Shown here: one piece after another, positions 1-6,503 of the stretch
How positions within the stretch are numbered: the first letter of the stretch is position 1
How the letters are laid out: every line of letters begins with the position of its first letter
Source: Desulfohalobiaceae bacterium
GTDB taxonomy: Bacteria > Desulfobacterota > Desulfovibrionia > Desulfovibrionales > Desulfothermaceae
Direction: 5' to 3'
DNA: 7,937 bases
Assembly: GCA_021737115.1 (NCBI GenBank)
Contig: JAIPER010000157.1
Span: forward strand, 1-7,937
Position numbers and translations under genes: made by a program
Notes under the pieces: generated by a model
Database searches by the model: none
The model's input: the letters and a program-made list of their open reading frames with translations, nothing else
What the model was told of the DNA's origin: nothing

Positions 1-702
1 GGACACATGCAGGGGATCTCCGGCCTTGGTGATCAAGGCCCACTCACCCATTTTGGAATTCTGTCCAGCCTGCATGCTGACAAAAACCGACTTGACCTCT
101 TTTCTATCCTCCCTGGCGAATATGGAGGAAAACATCCGACCCTTGATGTCCTCCAAACCTATCCCGGACACATCTTCCGCCGCCCGGTTCCAGGATAGGA
201 TCCGGCCTTGAACATCTGTGGACAAGACGATATCACTGGCACTTTCCACCACACTGGCCAGATGGCGTTCAATCCTGCGCACTTCCTGATTTAACTGAAC
301 TTGTTCCGTGACATCGTCCATCAAAAGGACAACTTGTTCAACTTGCCCCTGCCAGGCAAAGGGCAGAAGACGATAGTAGTAGACCCGGGAAGGCAAGCCC
401 GGGGCCCGGTAGTGCATCTTTTGGCCCTCAGTGGGGCGGTTGGTGGCAAACACGGTGCCCACTTTTTTGACGATATGAAACTGCTCCAGGATGATCCGGG
501 GAATGACGTCCATTAACGGACGCCCGATGGTCTGGGAGGAATTGCGGCGGGACTTGGTTAAGAAGTTACGGTTGGCTAAGGTCACCCGCAGGTCTCTATT
601 CACAAACAGGATGGAGCTGGGAATGGCCTCAAAGAGCATCATGAACAGCTTTTCATGCCGCCCGTTTCCTTTGGTTCCCTGTTCTTTATATTCCGTTTGC
701 AT
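1..702 (-). CDS. PAS-domain sensor protein, probably a cytoplasmic sensor histidine kinase (N-terminal part; cut by the window edge)
   Basis: The reading frame opens with ATG at 702 and stays open for 234 codons to the window edge, so the C-terminus is missing. I see two PAS-like domains. The first is at about residues 15-135, with FEAIPSSILFVNRDLRVTLA near its start and ending in VVLLMDDVTEQ, a typical PAS-to-linker ending. The second runs from about residue 145, with SVVESASDIVLSTD, then GRILSWNRAAEDVSG, to the edge. No signal peptide or membrane segment is visible, so the sensing part looks cytoplasmic. The start is supported by AGGAAG at 712-717, 9 nt upstream, and it overlaps the end of the preceding GvpF/L gene by 17 bp, suggesting translational coupling. 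Inference: a histidine kinase domain follows off-window and the protein pairs with the NtrC-type regulator of the same operon. A diguanylate cyclase or another PAS output cannot be excluded, because no output domain is seen. Confidence 0.85.
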   Translation of the reverse strand, partial: MQTEYKEQGTKGNGRHEKLFMMLFEAIPSSILFVNRDLRVTLANRNFLTKSRRNSSQTIGRPLMDVIPRIILEQFHIVKKVGTVFATNRPTEGQKMHYRAPGLPSRVYYYRLLPFAWQGQVEQVVLLMDDVTEQVQLNQEVRRIERHLASVVESASDIVLSTDVQGRILSWNRAAEDVSGIGLEDIKGRMFSSIFAREDRKEVKSVFVSMQAGQNSKMGEWALITKAGDPLHVS

Positions 703-1420
703 GGTCAAAGACTTCCTGGGATACAAAATTATAAGGTGGCCACAGCCCCGTCATCAGGACCTTCCATTTTTCAGGACAAACGAGAGACTGAAATTGGGCT
801 TCAAAAGCGGCCCGGCCTTCTTTGGGCACCAAAAAATATATTCCAGGCAAGTGGCGGCCGTGACCCTGCCCTGTCTCTTGGAGACACGAACGGCAGTAGC
901 CGGAAAAATGGGCGGTGATGTGGTCCATCACTTCTTGCAATTTTTCTTCCTCCATCATGTGCATCCTGCTTTTTTCTTGGCGGGAGCGGAGATAGGCTGT
1001 CCCGGAAGAGGCCAGAGATGTTCCTTCAGGCTGATATTTTTGTTTCATACCAGCTTGGTCAGAACTGAGGATGCGTAGCCCCATTTCACCGCATCCGTTC
1101 AAAAAATCCAGGACCTGGTCCAGCCTGCTCCTTTGCCTGTGCACACACTCGATCACAGATGTAGGATCCATGGGTACAGTCTGATAGCGCAATGGGATCA
1201 TGGAGGGGATGTCCTGCCGGTCAAACACGGCTTCATTGACGGAAAAAAAGCGCATGGCCTCCTGCACAGTCCCGGCAAGCTTCTGCGTATCTATGAGCGA
1301 GGAGGCCACCCAGAGCCCCTCCCGTTCCCCAACCTGGACCTGGGATTCCTGCACCCCATCCGGGAGCTGAAGAGATATTTTGTTAGGATTTCGAAAAATA
1401 CTATACACTATGCAGGTCAT
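686..1420 (-). CDS. gvpF/L: Gas vesicle protein, GvpF/GvpL family (second copy)
   Basis: A 244-residue protein if started at ATG 1420. The frame is open further upstream to an ATG at 1513 (275 aa), but I prefer 1420 because MTCIVYSIFR matches the short beta-strand start usual in GvpF/L proteins and the longer start would lie deep inside the preceding gene. Family marks are IPLRYQTVPMD (residues 76-86, the counterpart of the 'LPVRFGT' motif), the helical stretch ending GEMGLRIL (111-118), SGTAYLRSRQEK (139-150) and the C-terminal TGLWPPYNF (224-232). In this family, GvpF and GvpL are cytoplasmic accessory proteins that contact the shell protein GvpA and are needed for vesicle formation. The start overlaps the previous gvpF/L stop by 20 bp with only a weak GA-rich site upstream, so translation is probably coupled. 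It has diverged clearly from the neighbouring copy and is shorter, so the two are not a recent duplication. Whether it is strictly GvpF or GvpL cannot be settled by eye. Confidence 0.92.
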   Translation of the reverse strand: MTCIVYSIFRNPNKISLQLPDGVQESQVQVGEREGLWVASSLIDTQKLAGTVQEAMRFFSVNEAVFDRQDIPSMIPLRYQTVPMDPTSVIECVHRQRSRLDQVLDFLNGCGEMGLRILSSDQAGMKQKYQPEGTSLASSGTAYLRSRQEKSRMHMMEEEKLQEVMDHITAHFSGYCRSCLQETGQGHGRHLPGIYFLVPKEGRAAFEAQFQSLVCPEKWKVLMTGLWPPYNFVSQEVFDHANGI

Positions 1421-2252
1421 GGGCTGGTATCTCTTCGGTCTGGATAAGCTGGGGACAAAAGCTGTATGGCGGCCAGGGACCGCGTACATCCATATACAGT
1501 CCATATGGGGCATATCGTTCCTGCACCTCAGCTAAATGCTGCTCAAAACCAGATACATGCTCTAGCTGGACCCAAAAGGCCGTATTCAAGAGCATGGAAT
1601 GCTCTTGTCCTGTTGCCTTTGCGGACAGAAGGGACCGTTCCCGGCACGGGGTCTGTCCATACTGCAGGTCCTCATAGATTTTCTGGGCTATCTGATTCAT
1701 ATTTTTGGAAAATTCCTGCTCCACGCCCCTCCTCAGCTTTTTTTCTTCCACGTACCGCCTGCCTGGGGACATATCCTGCAACTGCTCCTGGTGCTCCTCT
1801 TTTTTCAAGGCCACAAAATGCTCTTTGACCAGAGCCAGCTGGACAAAGACCTTGACCGCCCATTCCTGCCGGTTTCGGCCCTGGTCCAGAAATTCAAGGA
1901 CCCTGGACTCATTGGCGGCCAGGAAGCGCTCAAGCCGGGGCAGGGAGGAAAACAGGGTACCTAAAGGAACCGGCAATACCGGGCCGCCTTGCATGACATG
2001 CTCCACAACCCGTTCGTGACCTATGGCTTTGGGACCGATCCAGGCCGGATCCTGCAACCGCGTGTGGGCCTCAGGGCCACAAAAGGTCCGGGCCTCCACC
2101 CGGCTGACCACTGCGCTCAAGGCCCCGAGCTGAAAGGTAAAGGGCGGCTCGTCCTCAATCCCGGGTACGGTCTGCAAAGAAGGGATGCTCTCCGGCTGGG
2201 CCAGGCAATACACGTACACAATCCGGGTGGGAGTGGATGGATCAGATGACAT
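1401..2252 (-). CDS. gvpF/L: Gas vesicle protein, GvpF/GvpL family (first copy)
   Basis: A 283-residue protein starting at ATG 2252. Its hallmarks are RIVYVYCLA at residues 10-18 (N-terminal beta strand), VLPVPLGTLF (92-101), EWAVKVF (130-136), MSPGRRYVEEKKL (161-173, the charged helix region) and RGPWPPYSF (257-265), the most diagnostic GvpF/L motif. By family knowledge it is a cytoplasmic gas-vesicle accessory protein that binds GvpA and acts early in vesicle nucleation or assembly. The start has TGAGGA about 7 nt upstream, inside the end of the AAA+ ATPase gene, and lies 1 nt after that gene's stop codon. Its own stop lies 20 bp inside the second gvpF/L copy. Two non-identical GvpF/L paralogs side by side are common in gas-vesicle clusters and may divide the GvpF and GvpL roles. 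The length is typical for the family and no frameshift or missing segment is visible. Confidence 0.95.
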   Translation of the reverse strand: MSSDPSTPTRIVYVYCLAQPESIPSLQTVPGIEDEPPFTFQLGALSAVVSRVEARTFCGPEAHTRLQDPAWIGPKAIGHERVVEHVMQGGPVLPVPLGTLFSSLPRLERFLAANESRVLEFLDQGRNRQEWAVKVFVQLALVKEHFVALKKEEHQEQLQDMSPGRRYVEEKKLRRGVEQEFSKNMNQIAQKIYEDLQYGQTPCRERSLLSAKATGQEHSMLLNTAFWVQLEHVSGFEQHLAEVQERYAPYGLYMDVRGPWPPYSFCPQLIQTEEIPAHDLHSV

Positions 2253-2253
2253 G

Positions 2254-4374
2254 TCAAATCCTCAACTGCATATTGCTCAAGGCGGTGGTCAGGTCCTCCC
2301 GGGTAAGGCCAATCTCCTGGTCAGTATCTTGAACCGGACCCTCCGGCATGGCCCGACGCAAGGCCATAAGGGCAGCCTGATTGCACACAGAGGCGATCTC
2401 GGCGCTGCTTAAACCCTGAGATGAAGCGGCCAGCTCAGATAAGGACACATGATTCTGCACTGGTTTGTTGCCCATATGGACCTCAAATATGGCCCGGCGG
2501 GTGGCCTCATCGGGTAAAGGCACTTCCACCAGCTCATCAAACCGCCCGGGTCGAAGTATGGCCGGATCCAGGATATCCTTCCTGTTGGTGGCCCCCAGGA
2601 TAAATACCCCTTTGAGCTCCTCTATGCCGTCCAACTCAGCCAGAAACTGACTCAATACCCGCTGGGTGACCCCGGAGTCCTGCCCGGCAGCCCCCCGGAC
2701 CGGGAACAGGGCATCGATCTCGTCAAAAAAGATTATGCAGGGGGCGGCCTGCCGGGCCTTATGGAACACCTCCCGGATACCTTGCTCCGATTCCCCCACA
2801 TACTTGGATAGCAGGGCCGGTCCCTTGACCGATATAAAGTTGGCTTGGCTCTCATTGGCCACCGCCTTGGCCAGCAGGGTCTTGCCGCATCCGGGGGGAC
2901 CGTAAATCAACAGGCCTTTGGGTGGATGGATACCGGCCCGGGCAAAGAGCTCCGGATACCGCAAAGGCCACTCCACGGCCTCGGTCAGGGTCTGTTTGAC
3001 CTCCTCCAGCCCTCCCACCTGCTGCCAGGTAACGTCCGGCACATCCACAAAGACCTCACGGATGGCGCTAGGTTCAATCTGGCGCATGGCCAGCACGAAA
3101 TCATCCATGCCCACCTTCAGGTTTATCAGCTGATCATAGGGAATTGCACTCTGGGCAAAATCAATATCCGGAATGATCCGCCGCAGGCAGGCCATGGCCG
3201 CCTCCCGGCACAAGGCGTGCAGATCCGCTCCCACAAATCCATGGGTGATATCCGCCAGGTGCTGCAAATCCACATCATCGTTTAAGGGCATACCCCGGCT
3301 GTGGATGTCTATAATTTCACGACGGCCGGTTCGATCCGGAATAGGGATGGAAATCTCCCGATCAAAACGCCCCGGACGGCGCAGAGCAGGATCAAGGGCA
3401 TTGGGGATATTGGTGGCCGCAATGACCATCAAGTTCTTGCGCTGGGCCATGCCATCCATAAGAGCCAAAAGCTGAGCCACCACCCGCTTTTCCACATCTC
3501 CGACCACCTTTTCCCGTTTAGGGGCAATGGCGTCAATTTCATCGATAAAAATAATGCTCGGGGCTTTCTTGGCCGCTTCTTCAAAGAGCTTGCGCAGATG
3601 GGCCTCGCTTTCCCCGTAAAATTTGTGCACAATCTCCGGGCCGTTAATGGTGAAGAACCTGGCCTCAGTAGCCTGGGCAATGGCTCTGGCGATCAAGGTC
3701 TTGCCGCACCCAGGGGGCCCATGCAGCAAAACCCCTTTGGGGGCCTCAATGCCCAAACGCTCAAAGATCTCTGGATAGCGCAACGGCAGTTCTATGGTCT
3801 CCCTGATCCGTTGCATCTGTCCTTTAAGACCGCCGATATCCTCATATGCAATCACTGCCTCCCGGCGTTCTTTTCCCTTCTGTCCGGTATCCAGGACGGT
3901 ATGTTCGGAAATGAGGACCGGCCCGCCGGGCTGGGTCTGCTCCACCTTGAAATCGGCGGCCCTGCTGCCGAACAGGGTGCAGCGCACCCGTTCTCCTTCC
4001 TGCACAGGAATACCGTCCATCAGGCCGGCGATATATCTGGAGTCCTGGGGGCTGGGCAGGATGTTTAAGGGCCCAAGGACCACCTTTTGGGCCGGGCTGC
4101 AGGCAATCTTTTTCAGTATCACGCTTTCATCCAGGCCTGCTTTGGCGTTTTCCCGGGTGATCCCGTCCAACTGCACCCTCTTTTGCCCCCTGTCTTGGCG
4201 ATAGGCGGGCATAACCCGGCCATAGGTTGTGCTCTTGCCCTGAATCTGGACAATATCCCCCAAGGCGACTCCCAACCGGTCCATATCCTGGGGATCAAGG
4301 CGGGCAAAGGCCCGCCCCATATCCTTGGCCATGCCTTCAGCCACCTTGAGCTGGATGGATTGCTCTTCTGTCAT
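2254..4374 (-). CDS. CDC48/VAT-type double AAA+ ATPase
   Basis: A 706-residue protein from ATG 4374; an in-frame GTG at 4383 would add three residues. Residues about 5-165 look like the CDC48 N domain, with IQLKVAEGMAKDMGRAFARL followed by GDIVQIQGK and a second N subdomain. D1 has Walker A GPPGCGKT (219-226), Walker B IIFIDEID (274-281), sensor-1 ATN (320-322) and arginine fingers in RRPGRFD (332-338). D2 has Walker A GPPGCGKT (492-499), Walker B IIFFDEID (547-554) and LRPGRFDE (607-614). All catalytic residues are present, so it should be an active hexameric unfoldase or segregase. It ends without the hydrophobic-Tyr-X tail used to dock onto proteasomes, so direct proteasome coupling is not indicated. 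Gas-vesicle clusters usually carry a MoxR-type AAA protein, GvpN; here a CDC48 type sits between the GvpH-like and GvpF/L genes with 1-2 nt gaps. A role remodelling shell or assembly proteins is inferred from position. Confidence 0.96.
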   Translation of the reverse strand: MTEEQSIQLKVAEGMAKDMGRAFARLDPQDMDRLGVALGDIVQIQGKSTTYGRVMPAYRQDRGQKRVQLDGITRENAKAGLDESVILKKIACSPAQKVVLGPLNILPSPQDSRYIAGLMDGIPVQEGERVRCTLFGSRAADFKVEQTQPGGPVLISEHTVLDTGQKGKERREAVIAYEDIGGLKGQMQRIRETIELPLRYPEIFERLGIEAPKGVLLHGPPGCGKTLIARAIAQATEARFFTINGPEIVHKFYGESEAHLRKLFEEAAKKAPSIIFIDEIDAIAPKREKVVGDVEKRVVAQLLALMDGMAQRKNLMVIAATNIPNALDPALRRPGRFDREISIPIPDRTGRREIIDIHSRGMPLNDDVDLQHLADITHGFVGADLHALCREAAMACLRRIIPDIDFAQSAIPYDQLINLKVGMDDFVLAMRQIEPSAIREVFVDVPDVTWQQVGGLEEVKQTLTEAVEWPLRYPELFARAGIHPPKGLLIYGPPGCGKTLLAKAVANESQANFISVKGPALLSKYVGESEQGIREVFHKARQAAPCIIFFDEIDALFPVRGAAGQDSGVTQRVLSQFLAELDGIEELKGVFILGATNRKDILDPAILRPGRFDELVEVPLPDEATRRAIFEVHMGNKPVQNHVSLSELAASSQGLSSAEIASVCNQAALMALRRAMPEGPVQDTDQEIGLTREDLTTALSNMQLRI

Positions 4375-4376
4375 AT

Positions 4377-4883
4377 TCAGCACCGTATTTCCACGATCCC
4401 GTTATTGCTGTTCACTTCCACCTTGTTCTGGGGGCAGGCCCTGGAAAGAGTGATCTGCTTTCGATACCGGCGCTGGCCCTTCGTGGCCACCAGCTCCAAT
4501 TCGTGGTCCTGGACGGTGACCACTACATCCTCCCGGCTGATTCCCGGCATTTCAGCCACAATCAAAATATGGTCATCCTCCTCAAACACATCCACCACTG
4601 GTTCCAGCTCTTTCTCCACCACTGTCTGGCCTGAGTTCTCGTCTTTGCGGATATTGCCAAAGGGCTCGACCTTGACCTCCTCCCCCCCGATACCGAACTT
4701 GACGGAAAAGCCATAGATGCCTTTGACATCTTTATCTTTTCCTTCCCATTCAAACTCCCCGCTGCGGGACAGTTTTTCACCTTTGTCCGCCAAGGTTCCC
4801 AATTTATCCACTAAGTCACCCAATCCACCCAGGATGCCCTCGATCCCGCCTTTTTTTGATCCCTGATCCCGATTATCGCTCAT
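4377..4883 (-). CDS. Hsp20/alpha-crystallin small heat-shock protein, GvpH-like
   Basis: A 168-residue protein starting at ATG 4883, with AGGAG at 4890-4894 only 6 nt upstream. The C-terminal part (about 94-168) is an alpha-crystallin domain: EPVVDVFEEDDHILIVAEMP, then GISREDVVVTVQDHELEL, and NNGIVEIRC at the end, the counterpart of the usual 'NGVLEI' strand. There is no I-x-I tail beyond it. The N-terminal arm has a Gly-rich helix (GILGGLGDLVDKLGTLADKG, 16-35), then YGFSVKFGIGGEEVKVEPFGN (57-77), a stretch I associate with GvpH-type proteins. Small heat-shock proteins are ATP-independent holdases. In gas-vesicle clusters, GvpH-type members are thought to keep vesicle proteins soluble or modulate expression. 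It lies 24 nt after the response-regulator gene and is followed 2 nt later by the AAA+ ATPase start, a plausible holdase-unfoldase pair. Hsp20 membership is certain; the GvpH assignment rests on context and the N-terminal arm. Confidence 0.93.
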   Translation of the reverse strand: MSDNRDQGSKKGGIEGILGGLGDLVDKLGTLADKGEKLSRSGEFEWEGKDKDVKGIYGFSVKFGIGGEEVKVEPFGNIRKDENSGQTVVEKELEPVVDVFEEDDHILIVAEMPGISREDVVVTVQDHELELVATKGQRRYRKQITLSRACPQNKVEVNSNNGIVEIRC

Positions 4884-4897
4884 ACATGACTCCTTTG

Positions 4898-4913
4898 GAT
4901 TGAATATTCAATC
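4898..4913. promoter_or_regulatory. Perfect 16-bp palindrome between regulator and Hsp20 genes (possible operator)
   Basis: GATTGAATATTCAATC is identical to its own reverse complement over all 16 bases. It overlaps the response-regulator stop codon (4908-4910) and ends 4 nt before the ribosome-binding site of the Hsp20-type gene. An RNA hairpin would have only 5 bp around a 6-nt loop, so a dimeric protein-binding site is the more likely reading. The bound protein is unknown; no second copy is evident in the window. Confidence 0.45.
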
Positions 4914-6302
4914 ATAAATACCTAATTGCTTGATTTTAGTATGCAATGTCTTGTAGTCAACAGAGAGCAGCCTGGCTGCTTCGGCCTTATTGCCCTTGGT
5001 ATACAGCAATACCGAGGAAATGACCTTCCGTTCAAGATCCCGGGTGTTTTCCTGAACAATTTCGCGCAAGCCCTTTCCGGACCAGAAGCATTGATCACCG
5101 GACTCTGCTTGCAATAGATGATTCGACGGCTGACCATCAAGACGTATGTCTTTCTCAAGGATTTGTTCCTCGGCCAATAAAACAGCTTGCCGAATTGTAG
5201 ATCGAAGCTGTCGCACATTTCCGGGCCAGGAATAACGCATCAACAGGCCCAAGGCGGCCTGATCAAAGGCAAAAACATTCTTTCCCAAATCACAGTTGGC
5301 CTGCTCCCGGAATCGTTCAGCCAGATAGGGAATATCCTCCTGCCGCTCGCGTAAAGGGGGAATGCGTAAGATGAACTCATTTAATCGATAGTACAGATCA
5401 CTGCGGAAAAGGTTGCTCTGCACAGCGGCATACAGGTCAGAATTTGCAGCTACGAGCAGGCGGACATTGATGTCCTGGCCTTTTGTCCCCCCCAGGCGAA
5501 CAACCTGCCGTTCCTGGATGATCCGCAACAGCTTCATCTGTGAACTCAGGGGCATGTTGTTGATCTCATCCAAGAAGAGGGTCCCGCCGGCAGCCACCTC
5601 AAACTTTCCGGCCTTATTGGACTGAGCCCCGGTGAAGGCCCCGCGCTGATGACCGAACAATTCACTCTCCAACAGAGTTTCCGGAATGGCTCCGCAATCA
5701 ATGGCCACAAAAGGCCCTTTCCGCCGCACACTCAATTGATGCAATCCCTTGGCCACAACCTCTTTTCCCGCCCCTGTTTCCCCCTGAATGATGACATTAA
5801 ACTCCGTCTGGGCCACGGTGTTGATATCTGCTATGAGCTTGGAAACAGCAGGACTGGGGCCCATTATCTTGCTTAAGCTGATATTTTCATTTTCAACCTC
5901 TGTCCCTTCCTGTTGAGAGACAACACTTTTCCTGGCCAGAAGAGCGTTGCGCACTGTTTGAACCAGTTCGCGTTCGCTGACAGGTTTGGTCAAATAACTG
6001 TACGCTCCTCCTTTAACTGCATTGATCACCAGATCAGTATCGGAATAGGCCGTGACCATAATGATGCGCAGGAGTGGGTCTATGGCCAGGGCCTGGCTCA
6101 TCACCTCCCGGCCATCCAAGTCCGGGAGTTTTATATCCAAAAGCATGATGTCCGGATACTCAAATCGAATGGACCGCAATGCCTCATGCCCTGTGTAAGC
6201 TACAAGGAATTCATATCCTTCTCGATGCATGAGCTTAGAAAATAGAGAACAAATATCCGGTTCATCATCTACAATCAAAATCCTGGAGTTGCCTTCAGAC
6301 AT
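4908..6302 (-). CDS. NtrC-family sigma-54-dependent response regulator
   Basis: A 464-residue, three-domain activator. The receiver domain (about 5-120) has the acidic pair D12/D13, phospho-acceptor D56 in LLDIKLPD, T84 and K106. The central AAA+ domain (about 145-375) has Walker A GETGAGKE (174-181), the sigma-54 contact loop GAFTGA (221-226), Walker B GTLFLDE (240-246) and FRSDLYYRL (299-307). The C-terminus is a Fis-type helix-turn-helix, NKAEAARLLSVDYKTLHTKI, at about 438-457. All residues needed for phosphorylation, ATP hydrolysis and sigma-54 contact are present. It should bind upstream activating sites as a phosphorylated oligomer and open sigma-54 promoters. ATG 6302 is chosen because AAGGAGGAG lies at 6313-6321. 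It is the first intact gene of the operon, and a PAS sensor lies at the far end, so it probably controls gas-vesicle genes. No sigma-54 promoter is visible in the window, so its targets presumably lie outside. Confidence 0.97.
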   Translation of the reverse strand: MSEGNSRILIVDDEPDICSLFSKLMHREGYEFLVAYTGHEALRSIRFEYPDIMLLDIKLPDLDGREVMSQALAIDPLLRIIMVTAYSDTDLVINAVKGGAYSYLTKPVSERELVQTVRNALLARKSVVSQQEGTEVENENISLSKIMGPSPAVSKLIADINTVAQTEFNVIIQGETGAGKEVVAKGLHQLSVRRKGPFVAIDCGAIPETLLESELFGHQRGAFTGAQSNKAGKFEVAAGGTLFLDEINNMPLSSQMKLLRIIQERQVVRLGGTKGQDINVRLLVAANSDLYAAVQSNLFRSDLYYRLNEFILRIPPLRERQEDIPYLAERFREQANCDLGKNVFAFDQAALGLLMRYSWPGNVRQLRSTIRQAVLLAEEQILEKDIRLDGQPSNHLLQAESGDQCFWSGKGLREIVQENTRDLERKVISSVLLYTKGNKAEAARLLSVDYKTLHTKIKQLGIYD

Positions 6303-6312
6303 CTGTGAACCG

Positions 6313-6321
6313 CTCCTCCTT
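6313..6321 (-). promoter_or_regulatory. Ribosome-binding site of the response regulator
   Basis: AAGGAGGAG on the minus strand is a near-perfect Shine-Dalgarno sequence ending 10 nt before ATG 6302. It supports this start and high translation of the first intact gene after the mobile DNA. Confidence 0.7.
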
Positions 6322-6329
6322 GACTGTGG

Positions 6330-6481
6330 TCAGGAAATGAGACGGATCGTTATGTCTCGGTCCAGAAAAGGTCTTACATTGTGCAGCAGACCCAGAAAAA
6401 CCAGGCCTGTTTCCCCGGTCAGGAGCGTGGAGTTGATCCTTTGGGCAATATACCTGTCCCGGCGGAATCTGTCAATGAAAA
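6330..6481 (-). pseudogene. Truncated C-terminal end of an unknown conserved-looking gene, broken at the IS end
   Basis: About 50 codons read without interruption from the presumed IS terminus to a TGA at 6330-6332, 27 nt before the response-regulator start. The residues include FIDRFRRDRYIAQRI, then STLLTGETGLVFLGLLHNV and FLDRDITIRL, which looks like the end of a folded alpha/beta protein: a basic helix, a GETG turn, a hydrophobic strand (LVFLGLL) and a final strand. No start codon of its own survives. A chance ATG at 6491, inside the IS end, would give a 53-residue product, with a TGA directly before it. The normal coding character and position directly ahead of the regulator suggest it was the preceding operon gene before the insertion. 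I have a vague sense of having seen the pattern RD-YIA-RI...GETG in proteins of related bacteria but cannot name a family or function. Confidence 0.6.
6447..6475 (-). promoter_or_regulatory. Near-consensus sigma-70-type promoter upstream of the response regulator
   Basis: On the minus strand, TTGACA (6470-6475, 6/6 matches to the -35 consensus) is followed after exactly 17 nt by TATATT (6447-6452, 5/6 matches to the -10 consensus). Transcription would begin near 6440, giving a leader of about 138 nt before ATG 6302. It lies inside the broken gene remnant, with 6 nt between the -35 box and the presumed IS terminus. It may supply transcription of the operon now that the upstream DNA is disrupted. 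This is a strong sequence match but untested. Confidence 0.55.
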
Positions 6482-6503
6482 TGAGACACATTCATGCCAA
6501 AAT

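Noticed and set aside
491..1078. 195-codon open frame on the plus strand
   Set aside because: It lies antisense to the GvpF/L and PAS genes, has no ribosome-binding site or recognisable domain, and shows the low-complexity mix typical of antisense shadow frames.
1421..1513. Longer start (ATG 1513) for the second GvpF/L
   Set aside because: The extra 31 residues are encoded inside the preceding gvpF/L and do not resemble a GvpF/L N-terminus, whereas the start at 1420 gives the expected beta strand.
4375..4383. GTG start at 4383 for the AAA+ ATPase
   Set aside because: It adds only three residues and lies inside the Hsp20 coding end; ATG at 4374 sits 2 nt after the Hsp20 stop and gives a natural N-terminus. 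The difference is minor and cannot be settled by eye.
3301..4716. Long plus-strand open frames (255 and 209 codons)
   Set aside because: Both are antisense to the clearly real AAA+ ATPase and Hsp20 genes and contain no recognisable protein motifs.
6303..6500. Sigma-54 (-24/-12) promoter before the response regulator
   Set aside because: I found no GG-N10-GC element with flanking TGGCAC/TTGC character on the minus strand here; the TTGACA/TATATT pair fits far better.
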